Origin: Saprospiraceae bacterium
GTDB lineage: Bacteria; Bacteroidota; Bacteroidia; Chitinophagales; Saprospiraceae
NCBI GenBank assembly: GCA_017995875.1
Contig: JAGOIB010000021.1
Coordinates: forward strand, 8,502 to 23,836
DNA: 15,335 nt
Reading direction: 5' to 3'
Shown here: positions 1 through 7,309 of the stretch, piece by piece
Layout of the letters: the number at the start of each line of letters is the position of its first letter
Numbering within the stretch: position 1 is the first letter of the stretch
Notes under the pieces: generated by a model
Database searches by the model: none
What the model was told of the DNA's origin: nothing
What the model saw: the letters and a program-made list of their open reading frames with translations, nothing else
Made by a program: the position numbers and the translations under genes

Positions 1-3
1 AGA

Positions 4-1929
4 TTAGTTTTTGTTATTGTCCATCTCTTCAAACTCCACATCAGTTACATCACCTTCCTGGCTCTTACCATTTGAAGAACCTGAAGCATTACCATGGTCC
101 TCTCCCGCGTTGTCTGCGCCTGAAGCTTGCTGTGCCTGGTATAAATCCTGGCTTGCAGCTTGCCATGCGGCATTGAGACTTTCCAATGCAGGGTCGATCC
201 GGTTTACATCCCTGGACTCATGGGCTGATTTCAACTGTGCGAGTGCTGAATCGATGGCAGCTCTTTTATCTGCTGGAATCTTGTCACCATACTCCTTCAA
301 CTGTTTCTCTGTCTGGAAGATCAGGGCATCAGCATTATTGACTTTCTCGGCTTCTTCTCGAGCGATACGGTCAGTTTCTGCATTCATTTCTGCTTCCGCT
401 TTCATGCGTGCTACTTCTTCTTTTGATAAGCCTGTGCTCGCTTCGATGCGGATAGATTGTTGTTTACCCGTGCCTTTATCCTTTGCAGATACATTGAGGA
501 TACCATTGGCGTCGATATCAAAGGTCACTTCGACCTGAGGCATGCCTCTTGGTGCAGGTGGTATGCCGTCAAGGATAAACCTTCCCACCGGCCTGTTGTC
601 CCTGGCCATCTTACGCTCACCCTGGAGAATATGAATTTCTACAGAAGGTTGATTGTCGGATGCAGTCGAATATACTTTTGATTTCTTTGTAGGAATCGTG
701 CTATTCGATTCAATCACGACATCATAGATACCACCCATCGTTTCGATACCCATTGACAGTGGTGTTACATCAAGCAACAACACATCCTGAACATCTCCAC
801 TCAAGACTCCACCCTGAATCGCAGCTCCAATAGCTACTACTTCATCAGGATTTACACCCTTGCTTGGCTTTTTACCGAAGAACTCTTCAACAGCAGCCTG
901 GATGCGCGGGATACGGGTAGAACCACCGACAAGGATAATTTCATCTATGTCTGCTTTGCTCTTTCCTGCATCACGAAGTGCATCTTCACATGGACGCAAC
1001 GTGCGTTGTACAAGATCAGCACAGAGTTGTTCAAACTTTGCTTTTGTCAATTTGGTATCAAGGTGTTTTGGCACACCATCTACTGCAGTTACATAAGGCA
1101 GCGTAATGCTGGTCTCTGCACTGGTAGATAGTTCGATTTTAGCGCGTTCTGCTGCTTCTTTGAGGCGCTGAAGAGCCATAGGATCTTTCCTCAAATCAAT
1201 CGCTTCCTGCTTTTTAAATTCTTCTGCCAGCCAGTCAATGATTTCCTGGTCGAAGTCATCACCGCCAAGGTGTGTATCACCATTGGTTGATTTTACTTCA
1301 AACACACCATCACCCAATTCCAGGATGGAGATATCAAATGTTCCTCCTCCAAGGTCATAGACTGCAATTGTCATGTCCTTGTGTTTCTTATCAAGACCGT
1401 AAGCAAGAGCGGCTGCGGTAGGTTCGTTGATGATCCGGCGTACATTGAGTCCGGCGATTTCGCCTGCTTCTTTAGTGGCCTGACGTTGAGAGTCATTGAA
1501 ATATGCCGGGACAGTGATCACTGCATCCGTTACATCCTGACCCAGATAATCTTCGGCTACCTTCTTCATTTTCTGAAGGATGATAGCAGATATTTCCTGT
1601 GGGGTGTATTGACGACCATCAATGTCCACCTTTACCGTATCATTTGGTCCGCCTTTGACAGGATATGTCACGCGGGAAGCTTCCTTGGTGACTTCACTAA
1701 ATCGTGAACCCATGAAACGTTTAATGGAGTAAACGGTCCTGCGTGCGTTGGTGATGGCCTGCCTTTTAGCAGGATCTCCAACTTTACGTTCACCGTTATC
1801 TAAAAATGCTACTATCGACGGGGTGGTTCTTCTTCCTTCATCGTTAGAAATTACTGAAGGCTCACTACCCTCAATAACTGCTACGCAGGAATTGGTTGTA
1901 CCCAGGTCGATTCCGATTATTTTACCCAT
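4..1929 (-). CDS. dnaK: Molecular chaperone DnaK (Hsp70)
   Basis: Cytosolic ATP-dependent Hsp70 chaperone that binds exposed hydrophobic segments of unfolded proteins and works with DnaJ and GrpE. The 641-residue product has the usual full length. The N-terminal ATPase domain shows the phosphate-1 motif [10 protein letters not shown] (residues 6-15), Lys70 in YSIKRFMG, the [12 protein letters not shown] segment, the phosphate-2 motif [12 protein letters not shown] and the adenosine motif [13 protein letters not shown]. The linker [16 protein letters not shown] leads into the substrate-binding domain, then a helical lid and an acidic tail ending in [15 protein letters not shown]. The ATG at 1927-1929 places the conserved N-terminus exactly right, and A-rich sequence rather than a Shine-Dalgarno precedes it. 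The stop codon lies four bases from the window edge, so downstream genes such as dnaJ cannot be seen. grpE is not adjacent upstream. Identification is essentially certain. Confidence 0.99.
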   Translation of the reverse strand: MGKIIGIDLGTTNSCVAVIEGSEPSVISNDEGRRTTPSIVAFLDNGERKVGDPAKRQAITNARRTVYSIKRFMGSRFSEVTKEASRVTYPVKGGPNDTVKVDIDGRQYTPQEISAIILQKMKKVAEDYLGQDVTDAVITVPAYFNDSQRQATKEAGEIAGLNVRRIINEPTAAALAYGLDKKHKDMTIAVYDLGGGTFDISILELGDGVFEVKSTNGDTHLGGDDFDQEIIDWLAEEFKKQEAIDLRKDPMALQRLKEAAERAKIELSTSAETSITLPYVTAVDGVPKHLDTKLTKAKFEQLCADLVQRTLRPCEDALRDAGKSKADIDEIILVGGSTRIPRIQAAVEEFFGKKPSKGVNPDEVVAIGAAIQGGVLSGDVQDVLLLDVTPLSMGIETMGGIYDVVIESNSTIPTKKSKVYSTASDNQPSVEIHILQGERKMARDNRPVGRFILDGIPPAPRGMPQVEVTFDIDANGILNVSAKDKGTGKQQSIRIEASTGLSKEEVARMKAEAEMNAETDRIAREEAEKVNNADALIFQTEKQLKEYGDKIPADKRAAIDSALAQLKSAHESRDVNRIDPALESLNAAWQAASQDLYQAQQASGADNAGEDHGNASGSSNGKSQEGDVTDVEFEEMDNNKN

Positions 1930-2021
1930 ACTAGTGTTTTTTTTAATTTCTTAAACCTGATTTAATTCGTTTCATTCCACTGATCAAGCCTTATGCCATG
2001 CGTGTTATGTTCATTTTTATA

Positions 2022-2077
2022 TGACAAAACAGGAATTCCAGATCACGAATTGACAGGAAAAGACAAAAAAACTGACA
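2022..2077 (-). promoter_or_regulatory. Cluster of TGACA/AGACA pentamers upstream of dnaK
   Basis: The 205-bp gap before dnaK holds TGACA at 2022-2026, 2051-2055 and 2073-2077, and AGACA at 2061-2065. The last three are 10 and 12 bp apart, about one helical turn. No TAnnTTTG -7 element was found for dnaK, and no CIRCE element. The cluster could be a regulator site or an alternative promoter for this heat-shock gene, but that is inference from motif repetition only. Confidence 0.25.
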
Positions 2078-2091
2078 AATAGGCAGAAGCC

Positions 2092-2108
2092 GGGATAGGT
2101 GATATCCC
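2092..2108 (-). terminator. Weak hairpin between lipoprotein gene and dnaK
   Basis: GGGATA (2092-2097) and TATCCC (2103-2108) form a 6-bp stem with a 5-base loop, 27 bp past the lipoprotein stop on the minus strand. No T-run follows directly; the first T-rich stretch on that strand comes about 20 bases later. It may attenuate transcription of the lipoprotein gene before dnaK, but support is weak. Confidence 0.2.
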
Positions 2109-2134
2109 TCAAGGTAAATATGTAAAAGTTGGAC

Positions 2135-3133
2135 TTATTGGAAATTGAGATCCCCGGTAATATCTCCGTTCCTTAACTCCTCAAGTGCCTGATTAGTAAG
2201 ACCGAACCCGACGTTATTTGACACATTGCGTGAAGTAAAAATCCCCCTGCCTTCTGAGAGGTTGGTATATTGAGGGGCATCTTGGGTGCCTGTAATACCG
2301 CCATTGGCTCCAAGGGTGATATTGTACTGGAGAAGCTCTTCCCCTCCACACCAAACGATGATATCTATACTTTGAAATACTCTTGTCGCATCCGGATCTA
2401 CATCAATGTTGGCTGCGAGAGTGTTATAAAATTCTGCTCCATCAACCATTTTATAGCCTGGGTTCCCGGAAGTTTCAGGGTTCCGGATACCTTCTGCCAA
2501 AGTCCACTTGACTGTTAATGGAACAAAAATATTTCCGGTGGATGGTGATTTTTCACTGTAATGGAACTGCATCTGGAGATCATATACACCTGCATCAGGA
2601 ACTACCTCCCATGCAAAAGTAAAAGGGGATCCTACTTTAAAAGCCAAAAGAGAACCCGGGTTTGGATTCCGCAATTTAGCCGGAGGCAGAATAATGGTCT
2701 CTGCGGTTACAGGTGCTAACTCACCCTCACGTTGAAGGGAAAACTCATATTTGTCACCTGCGACAAGGGCGATCACATTTGCTTTAATCTTGTATAGGTA
2801 ATTGGGGGTTTCAGCAAATATCCCGGAATCTCTGGGATAGCCTTCGTCTTCTCCCTTGACCCTTGTCAGTGTGAAAACTTGTCCGCTGGCAATTCTCTTT
2901 AAGGTAACTACCGCGTTTTCATAATAAAGGGAATCAGGGATGCGGGCAATGGTATAGGCTGAAGTATTTGGATCCAGGAAAGCCTTTTCTACACGGATAT
3001 AGTGGGCGGTATCGCTTTTAGACAAAAAGCCCCAAACGATCGGAATATCTTTCCATTTGTCGGTCACGACCAACGTATTATCACATGCTGTAAAGAGAAA
3101 ACCGATACAAATGAGTCCCAAAATCCATTTCAT
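2135..3133 (-). CDS. Predicted outer-membrane lipoprotein, DUF4249-like
   Basis: Function unknown. The 332-residue product begins with a lipoprotein signal, MKWILGLICIGFLFTAC, with the lipobox FTAC and the lipidated Cys at 17. The rest is beta-rich. A segment around residues 28-60 (a DTAHYIRVEKAFL-type strand pair) is followed by alternating strands, and the tail contains LSEGRGIFTSR. This overall pattern resembles Bacteroidota DUF4249-type surface lipoproteins, but I assign the family by general resemblance only. DUF4249 proteins usually accompany a TonB-dependent receptor. Here the upstream neighbour is the divergent panB and the downstream gene is dnaK, so this copy looks like a stand-alone gene. 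The ATG at 3131-3133 is the only start giving a complete signal peptide. Confidence 0.75.
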   Translation of the reverse strand: MKWILGLICIGFLFTACDNTLVVTDKWKDIPIVWGFLSKSDTAHYIRVEKAFLDPNTSAYTIARIPDSLYYENAVVTLKRIASGQVFTLTRVKGEDEGYPRDSGIFAETPNYLYKIKANVIALVAGDKYEFSLQREGELAPVTAETIILPPAKLRNPNPGSLLAFKVGSPFTFAWEVVPDAGVYDLQMQFHYSEKSPSTGNIFVPLTVKWTLAEGIRNPETSGNPGYKMVDGAEFYNTLAANIDVDPDATRVFQSIDIIVWCGGEELLQYNITLGANGGITGTQDAPQYTNLSEGRGIFTSRNVSNNVGFGLTNQALEELRNGDITGDLNFQ

Positions 3134-3137
3134 GGGG

Positions 3138-3168
3138 CGAAAATAGGGTAATATCCCTTCCTATCCAA
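3138..3168 (-). promoter_or_regulatory. Candidate promoter of the lipoprotein gene
   Basis: On the minus strand, TATTTTCG (3145 to 3138) matches the Bacteroidota -7 consensus TAnnTTTG with one mismatch. A TTG (3168-3166) lies 20 bp upstream, the normal -33 spacing. Only four bases separate the -7 box from the ATG, so the mRNA would be nearly leaderless if this is used. Confidence 0.35.
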
Positions 3169-3226
3169 TGAAATAAAGAGATTTGAAAGCCTTCCGTCAA
3201 AAGACCTCTCTTTGGTATCCTGCTTT

Positions 3227-3234
3227 TATCTTTG
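3227..3234 (+). promoter_or_regulatory. -7 promoter element for panB
   Basis: TATCTTTG matches the Bacteroidota -7 consensus TAnnTTTG exactly. No convincing TTG lies at the expected -33 distance. Initiation a few bases downstream would leave a leader of roughly 35 nt before the ATG at 3275, which favours that start over the TTG at 3245. Confidence 0.5.
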
Positions 3235-3274
3235 AAGCCTGTTTTTGAATCACATCAATTTTAATCTAAAGCTT

Positions 3275-4090
3275 ATGTCCGTTCACAGCAAAGCCAAGCG
3301 AATAACGACCCATACCATCCAGGAGATGAAGGAGGCCGGAGAAAAGATTGCAATGCTCACAGGCTACGATTTTTCTATGGCCCGCATCCTTGATGACGCA
3401 GGGATTGATATAATCCTGGTGGGCGATAGTGCTTCCAATGTGATGGCTGGACATGAAACAACCTTGCCTATTACACTGGACCAGATGATCTACCATGCAT
3501 CTTCTGTTGTAAGGGCTGTATCAAAGGCACTTGTCGTCGTGGACCTTCCTTTTGGCAGCTATCAGGGCAATAGTAAGCTGGCTTTGGAATCGGCTGTGCG
3601 GATCATGAAAGAATCAGGAGCGCATGCCGTGAAACTTGAAGGCGGGGAAGAAATCGGGGAATCCGTAAGCAGGATATTGTCCGCCGGAGTTCCAGTGATG
3701 GGTCATCTTGGGTTGACACCTCAATCCATCTATAAATTTGGAACCTACGTGGTCAGGGCAAAGGAGGAAGAGGAAGCCAAAAAACTCAAGAGAGATTCCT
3801 TATTACTTCAGGAACTGGGTTGTTTTGCACTCGTCCTGGAGAAAATACCTGCTGCACTCGCTACTGAAGTCAGCAAGTCACTTGGCATACCAACGATAGG
3901 AATTGGCGCCGGTCAAGGCACGGACGGACAGGTTTTGGTCGTTCATGATATGTTAGGTCTTACACATGATTTTCATCCACGGTTTTTACGTCGTTATCTA
4001 AGCCTGTATGATGAAATCCACAAGGCTGTGGGAGAATATGTACAGGATGTGCGGTCTGGTGATTTCCCGAATGAAAACGAACAATATTAA
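3275..4090 (+). CDS. panB: 3-methyl-2-oxobutanoate hydroxymethyltransferase
   Basis: Cytosolic first committed enzyme of pantothenate/CoA synthesis. It transfers a hydroxymethyl group from methylene-tetrahydrofolate to 2-oxoisovalerate, giving ketopantoate (EC 2.1.2.11). The (beta/alpha)8-barrel family is plain: the metal ligands lie in LVGDS (Asp51) and VVDLPFGSY (Asp90), the catalytic Glu189 in LVLEKIP, and the signature is [20 protein letters not shown]. From the ATG at 3275 the protein has 271 residues and starts [13 protein letters not shown], as I recall for relatives. An in-frame TTG at 3245 would add ten residues ([10 protein letters not shown]) that look non-homologous. The stop TAA (4088-4090) is followed directly by the TTG start of mltG in the same frame, so the two genes are probably cotranscribed. 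No other pantothenate gene is in view. Confidence 0.97.
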   Translation: MSVHSKAKRITTHTIQEMKEAGEKIAMLTGYDFSMARILDDAGIDIILVGDSASNVMAGHETTLPITLDQMIYHASSVVRAVSKALVVVDLPFGSYQGNSKLALESAVRIMKESGAHAVKLEGGEEIGESVSRILSAGVPVMGHLGLTPQSIYKFGTYVVRAKEEEEAKKLKRDSLLLQELGCFALVLEKIPAALATEVSKSLGIPTIGIGAGQGTDGQVLVVHDMLGLTHDFHPRFLRRYLSLYDEIHKAVGEYVQDVRSGDFPNENEQY

Positions 4091-5152
4091 TTGCAGGTAT
4101 TCCAGTCTATAACTCATCGTCCATTGAAACGTATCTTACTCATTCTTGGCTTGCTGGTTATTCTCGCAGGCGGATTCTACGGTTACCAGTTCTATCACAA
4201 AGCATTTATTGTCAATACACCAAAGACACTTGAAAACAAAGTGGTATTGATACCGGCCAATGCTACCCTTGAGGATGTAGTAGACAGCCTCATCCTTCAC
4301 GGGCAGCTATTAAATGAAAAGACATTTCGATGGACTGCCAACAAAATGAATTACAATGATGCCACTATTCGTAAAGGGCGATACGTGCTTACCATTCCAT
4401 CCAGCAATAGAGCCATCATATCGCTGTTAAGGAGTGGCAAGCAAACTCCTCTTACATTGACGATTCAAAATGTACGGACGATAGATCAGATGTGTGGAAG
4501 AGTCGCTGCGAAGCTTTCTTTTGACTCTCTTGAGCTTGTTCAATACCTGGACCAGCAATTTGATACCATGGCCGGCACAAAGCCGGAGACCAGGCTGACA
4601 CGATTCATTCCAAACACGTATGAATTTTACTGGACAATCACACCGGAGGAGTTTTGTAAAAGAATGCTGAAGGAATATGATCGATTCTGGACTGAAGAAA
4701 GGAAAACCAAAGCTAAAGCGATCGGCCTAACACCTGAGGAGGTCTACACACTTGCATCGATCATCGAGAAAGAGACAAACTACAATCCTGAGAAAACAAG
4801 GATGGCCGGCGTTTACCTCAACAGGCTGAGAGATAGCATTCCATTACAGGCAGATCCAACAATTGTTTTTGCAGTAGGAGATTTCACGATCAGGCGTATT
4901 ATGTATGGACACCTTGATGTAGTTTCTCCATACAATACGTACAGAAACCTGGGCTTGCCGCCAGGACCAATATTTATGCCTGGACTAGCGTCTATCGATG
5001 CAGTGTTGAACAGGGAGTCTCATGATTACCTATACTTCTGTGCGAGGCCTATAGAGGACGGACCAGGACATGCTTATGCCACTACTCTTCCTGCGCATAA
5101 TGAAAACGCCAGGAGATATCAACGGTGGTTGGATACCCAGGGTATCAGATAG
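4091..5152 (+). CDS. mltG: Endolytic transglycosylase MltG (YceG-like)
   Basis: Inner-membrane lytic transglycosylase that cleaves nascent peptidoglycan strands and is thought to set glycan chain length. The 353-residue product has a short cytoplasmic N-terminus, one membrane helix (about residues 13-34), a LysM-like region around residues 50-115, and the YceG catalytic domain. The catalytic Glu is E226 in LASIIEKET, matching the E. coli SIVEKET motif. Further family motifs are VYLNRL, LQADPTIVFAVG, SPYNTYRNLGLPPGPI and HAYATTLPAHN. There is no ATG. The TTG at 4091 directly follows the panB stop, and a second in-frame TTG at 4124 would start just before the membrane helix. The upstream in-frame codon is the panB TAA, so the start cannot lie further upstream. 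Translational coupling to panB is likely. The function is confident; the exact start is not. Confidence 0.96.
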   Translation: MQVFQSITHRPLKRILLILGLLVILAGGFYGYQFYHKAFIVNTPKTLENKVVLIPANATLEDVVDSLILHGQLLNEKTFRWTANKMNYNDATIRKGRYVLTIPSSNRAIISLLRSGKQTPLTLTIQNVRTIDQMCGRVAAKLSFDSLELVQYLDQQFDTMAGTKPETRLTRFIPNTYEFYWTITPEEFCKRMLKEYDRFWTEERKTKAKAIGLTPEEVYTLASIIEKETNYNPEKTRMAGVYLNRLRDSIPLQADPTIVFAVGDFTIRRIMYGHLDVVSPYNTYRNLGLPPGPIFMPGLASIDAVLNRESHDYLYFCARPIEDGPGHAYATTLPAHNENARRYQRWLDTQGIR

Positions 5153-5153
5153 A

Positions 5154-6515
5154 TTAATTTCCGCTTGGAGCCAGGTTAAATTCTACGCGCCTGTTAAGTG
5201 TTCTACCCGTATACGTGCTGTTGTCTGCGATCGGTTTTGATGGGCCGAAGCCTTCATACGTCATGCGGTTTGCGGCAACACCGTGAGCTGCAAGATAATC
5301 GTAGCAAGCTTTTGCTCTTGCGAGTGATAATTTCTTATTCACTTCAGCTGAACCTGTATTATCGGTATGACCATCGATGCTCAGATTATAATCAGGATAT
5401 TTTTTCATGATATTGGCAATCTGATTGAGGACGGTATTACTTTCAGGTACAAGCGTGGCTTTGCCCAACTGAAACTGAACTGCTTTCATAGCAAAGGTCA
5501 GTACTTCCTTGTCTGCAGCTTCGATCACAGGACATCCAAGATTTGAAATCGGGCCATATGTCTTTGGACATCTGTCCTTGCTGTCTTCTGTACCATCTCC
5601 ATCCGTGTCAGGACATCCAACGAAAGCAGGAATACCTTTAACAGTTGGGCAATTATCCTTGCTGTCTTCAATACCATCGCCATCTGTATCAGGACATCCG
5701 CTGAACACAGCTACTCCAGGCACAGTAGGACATAGATCATCACCATCCCTCACGCCATCTCCATCACCATCGGGGCATCCTTGTAATTCCAGAAGACCAG
5801 CTACTGTAGGACATTCATCACGTGTATCCTGAACCCCATCTCCATCTGTATCAGGGCAACCTGCAAATGCCGCAAGGCCAAATAAAGTAGGACATTCATC
5901 GACATCATCCAATATTCCATCCTGATCTGTATCCATCGGTGGAATGATGACAGGTACGATAACCGGAATAGTATCCATTTCCTTTTTACCAAAAAAGTAT
6001 TTAAACCCGATGCCGTGATTAAAATTGCTATTTCCTTCGGCACTACTCCATCTGTATTCAGATTGCAAATTGAAATATGCATACTTCGCAATTTTTACGT
6101 CCAGTCCAACACCGACCGGTGTCTGCAGGTTGACACTATCCTGGCCGCGCCAAACGCCACCAACGCCTGCCAATAGGTATGGCTTAAATACTTTAGGGTT
6201 CGCGATCGGATAGTAGTGAATTTGTGCATCCAGGCCAAGGATATGATCGTTGACGATTTCGTTCCCTTCATTTCCCAATCCTATCTTGACCGGGATATTA
6301 ACCATGAAATGCTGTGACAATGGCAGGTGGACGCCAAACTCAAACCCATCTGTATAATCTTTAAATGCCCCAAAATCCCCTCCGTTCAATGTCTGGTAAT
6401 CCAGGAATAACCTTTTGAAACTCACACCGACCGGAAGCTTCTGGGCGGAAACATTCACACCGATCGTTATAAAAAGGATGAGTACTAAAAGTTTGGGTTG
6501 AAGGGATATTTTCAT
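5154..6515 (-). CDS. OmpA-family outer-membrane protein with thrombospondin type 3 repeats
   Basis: Envelope protein predicted to anchor the outer membrane to peptidoglycan. The 453-residue product has a Sec signal peptide (about residues 1-24, ending NVSAQ) and then an N-terminal domain of about 170 residues whose alternating strands suggest an OmpA-like beta-barrel. Five 27-residue calcium-binding TSP3 repeats of the type DTDGDGxxDxxDxCPT...GCP follow, then a C-terminal OmpA domain. That last domain contains IDGHTDNTGS and RTLNRRVEF, which carry the Asp and Arg expected to bind diaminopimelate. Similar architecture is common in Bacteroidota. Its stop lies one base from the convergent mltG stop. 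The only candidate promoter is a poor -7 match about 25-30 bases upstream. Confidence 0.93.
   Translation of the reverse strand: MKISLQPKLLVLILFITIGVNVSAQKLPVGVSFKRLFLDYQTLNGGDFGAFKDYTDGFEFGVHLPLSQHFMVNIPVKIGLGNEGNEIVNDHILGLDAQIHYYPIANPKVFKPYLLAGVGGVWRGQDSVNLQTPVGVGLDVKIAKYAYFNLQSEYRWSSAEGNSNFNHGIGFKYFFGKKEMDTIPVIVPVIIPPMDTDQDGILDDVDECPTLFGLAAFAGCPDTDGDGVQDTRDECPTVAGLLELQGCPDGDGDGVRDGDDLCPTVPGVAVFSGCPDTDGDGIEDSKDNCPTVKGIPAFVGCPDTDGDGTEDSKDRCPKTYGPISNLGCPVIEAADKEVLTFAMKAVQFQLGKATLVPESNTVLNQIANIMKKYPDYNLSIDGHTDNTGSAEVNKKLSLARAKACYDYLAAHGVAANRMTYEGFGPSKPIADNSTYTGRTLNRRVEFNLAPSGN
5530..5934 (-). repeat. Five 81-bp tandem repeats encoding TSP3 units
   Basis: A GG(G/A)CA(T/A)CC landmark encoding the Gly-Cys-Pro turn recurs at 5530, 5611, 5692, 5773 and 5854, exactly 81 bp (27 codons) apart. 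Each unit encodes an Asp-rich calcium loop plus two Cys residues. The copies differ in sequence, so the repeat is conserved in length and protein pattern more than in DNA. Confidence 0.9.
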
Positions 6516-6539
6516 AACGGAAAAGTTAAATAACAGGCA

Positions 6540-6566
6540 TAAAGATATATTGAAATATCAATATAT
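6540..6566 (-). promoter_or_regulatory. Candidate promoter and AT-rich inverted repeat before the OmpA gene
   Basis: On the minus strand, TATCTTTA (6547 to 6540) differs from the TAnnTTTG consensus at its last base. It overlaps an inverted repeat, ATATATTG (6545-6552) and CAATATAT (6559-6566), with a 6-base spacer. The repeat could be an operator or simply AT-rich promoter DNA. No well-spaced TTG was found. Confidence 0.25.
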
Positions 6567-6632
6567 GATATCAATAATCCCGCCAGATTGAACGGAAATG
6601 GGGTTAAGAGAGTGAAAAGATACTGAAATGCG

Positions 6633-7121
6633 CTATCCAATGGACTCAAAAAGTCCGGTACTGCGGTTTTTCCTCACATCATTCCATGGAAACCAACGAC
6701 CATTCATGGCTATATAGACGCCCGGTGGAAGTACCTGGACAAAGGCGAGAGCGCTCCCCAGGTTGAAGAATCCGTCAGATGAAGTACCAAAAGCATAAGG
6801 GATCATAGCTCCTGTGAGAACGATGGTCTTATCAATTGCAGCCTCCGCCAGAGATTTGGCGGTTTCTACCATCCGGTCCGTTCCGTGGGTAATGAGGATC
6901 TTGTCAAGCTTGCAACGAGCACAATTATGCACGATGATACCTCGGTCTTCTTCTGTCATTTCCATGCTGTCGACCATCATCAGGGTCTTCACATCAATGT
7001 CCAGGGAGCATCTGCCCCGCTCAAACATTTCCTTGAGATGCGTGCCTTCAAAATAAAGCTGACCTGTAATGTAATTGTACTGCTTGTCAAAAGTGCCTCC
7101 GGTAACGAATACTTGTATCAT
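6633..7121 (-). CDS. Single-domain asparaginase-like protein
   Basis: The 162-residue product matches only the N-terminal catalytic domain of L-asparaginases, which normally have about 330 residues. The key active-site residues are present: Thr10 in VTGGTF, the substrate-binding D51-S52, Thr81-Asp82 in ITHGTDRM, and Lys151 in NDVRKNRST, which aligns with Lys162 of E. coli AnsB. LTGAMIPY and SSDGFFNLGSAL are also typical. The protein stops just after the Lys segment. The C-terminal domain, which in classical enzymes helps complete the active site of a neighbouring subunit, is absent. Only 117 bp separate the stop from the next gene, too little to encode it, so a simple frameshift is ruled out. 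Short proteins of this kind are annotated in other bacteria. Activity and substrate are uncertain. No signal peptide is seen, so it is probably cytosolic. Confidence 0.88.
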   Translation of the reverse strand: MIQVFVTGGTFDKQYNYITGQLYFEGTHLKEMFERGRCSLDIDVKTLMMVDSMEMTEEDRGIIVHNCARCKLDKILITHGTDRMVETAKSLAEAAIDKTIVLTGAMIPYAFGTSSDGFFNLGSALAFVQVLPPGVYIAMNGRWFPWNDVRKNRSTGLFESIG

Positions 7122-7134
7122 GGTGTAAAGTTAA

Positions 7135-7160
7135 CAGTTAGCAGTTAGCAGTTAGCAGTT
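7135..7160. repeat. Heptamer tandem repeat (CAGTTAG)
   Basis: Three perfect copies of CAGTTAG (7135-7155) are followed by a partial copy CAGTT (7156-7160). The array lies 13 bases upstream of the asparaginase-like start codon, within its presumed promoter or 5' leader. Slippage would change spacing there without altering the protein. Confidence 0.9.
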
Positions 7161-7170
7161 GAAAATGGAA

Positions 7171-7188
7171 AATTGTCAATTGACAATT
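7171..7188. repeat. 18-bp perfect palindrome
   Basis: AATTGTCAATTGACAATT equals its own reverse complement. Part of its arm recurs as AATTGACAA at 7192-7200. It lies between the heptamer array and the strong terminator, upstream of the asparaginase-like gene. It could be an operator or part of a mobile-like repeat module; the sequence does not decide which. Confidence 0.7.
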
Positions 7189-7203
7189 GGTAATTGACAA
7201 AAT

Positions 7204-7247
7204 AAAAAAAGGTAGGGGTTCAAAATTTTGAACCCCTACCTTTTTTT
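7204..7247 (-). terminator. Strong rho-independent terminator of the M16 operon
   Basis: A perfect 44-bp palindrome: A7, then a 30-bp GC-containing palindrome (7211-7240, arms GGTAGGGGTTCAAAA and its complement), then T7. It begins about 60 bases after the stop of the M16 gene at 7310 on the minus strand and would terminate in either direction. A degenerate half-copy of one arm (GAATCCCTACCC) follows at 7249-7260. Confidence 0.9.
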
Positions 7248-7309
7248 TGAATCCCTACCCTTTTAATCACCTTGCTCCGTTTTAAGAAAAAAAGGGATAT
7301 CCGTTAGGA

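Noticed and set aside
3245..3274. TTG start extending panB by ten residues
   Set aside because: The added residues look unlike PanB N-termini, and the -7 box at 3227-3234 leaves almost no leader for it. The ATG at 3275 gives the expected N-terminus.
4071..4115. ATG at 4071 as a start for mltG
   Set aside because: It is in a different frame and meets a stop after 13 codons, so mltG must start at a TTG at 4091 or 4124.
5509..5832. 107-codon plus-strand open frame rich in Ser/Pro with a repeated SGHP pattern
   Set aside because: It lies opposite the TSP3 repeats and mirrors their 81-bp period. The OmpA-family protein on the minus strand explains the sequence completely.
6516..6632. Remnant of a frameshifted asparaginase C-terminal domain
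   Set aside because: The gap is only 117 bp and AT-rich, far too short for a domain of about 150 residues, and no asparaginase motifs were seen in it.
6642..6656. GGACT-CAAAA-AGTCC hairpin at the end of the asparaginase-like gene as a terminator
   Set aside because: It lies inside the coding sequence, has a stem of only 5 bp and is not followed by a T-run on the minus strand.
7135..7205. CRISPR array or insertion-sequence end
   Set aside because: The repeats are 7 bp with no spacers, and there is no transposase, no pair of terminal inverted repeats around a gene, and no target-site duplication.
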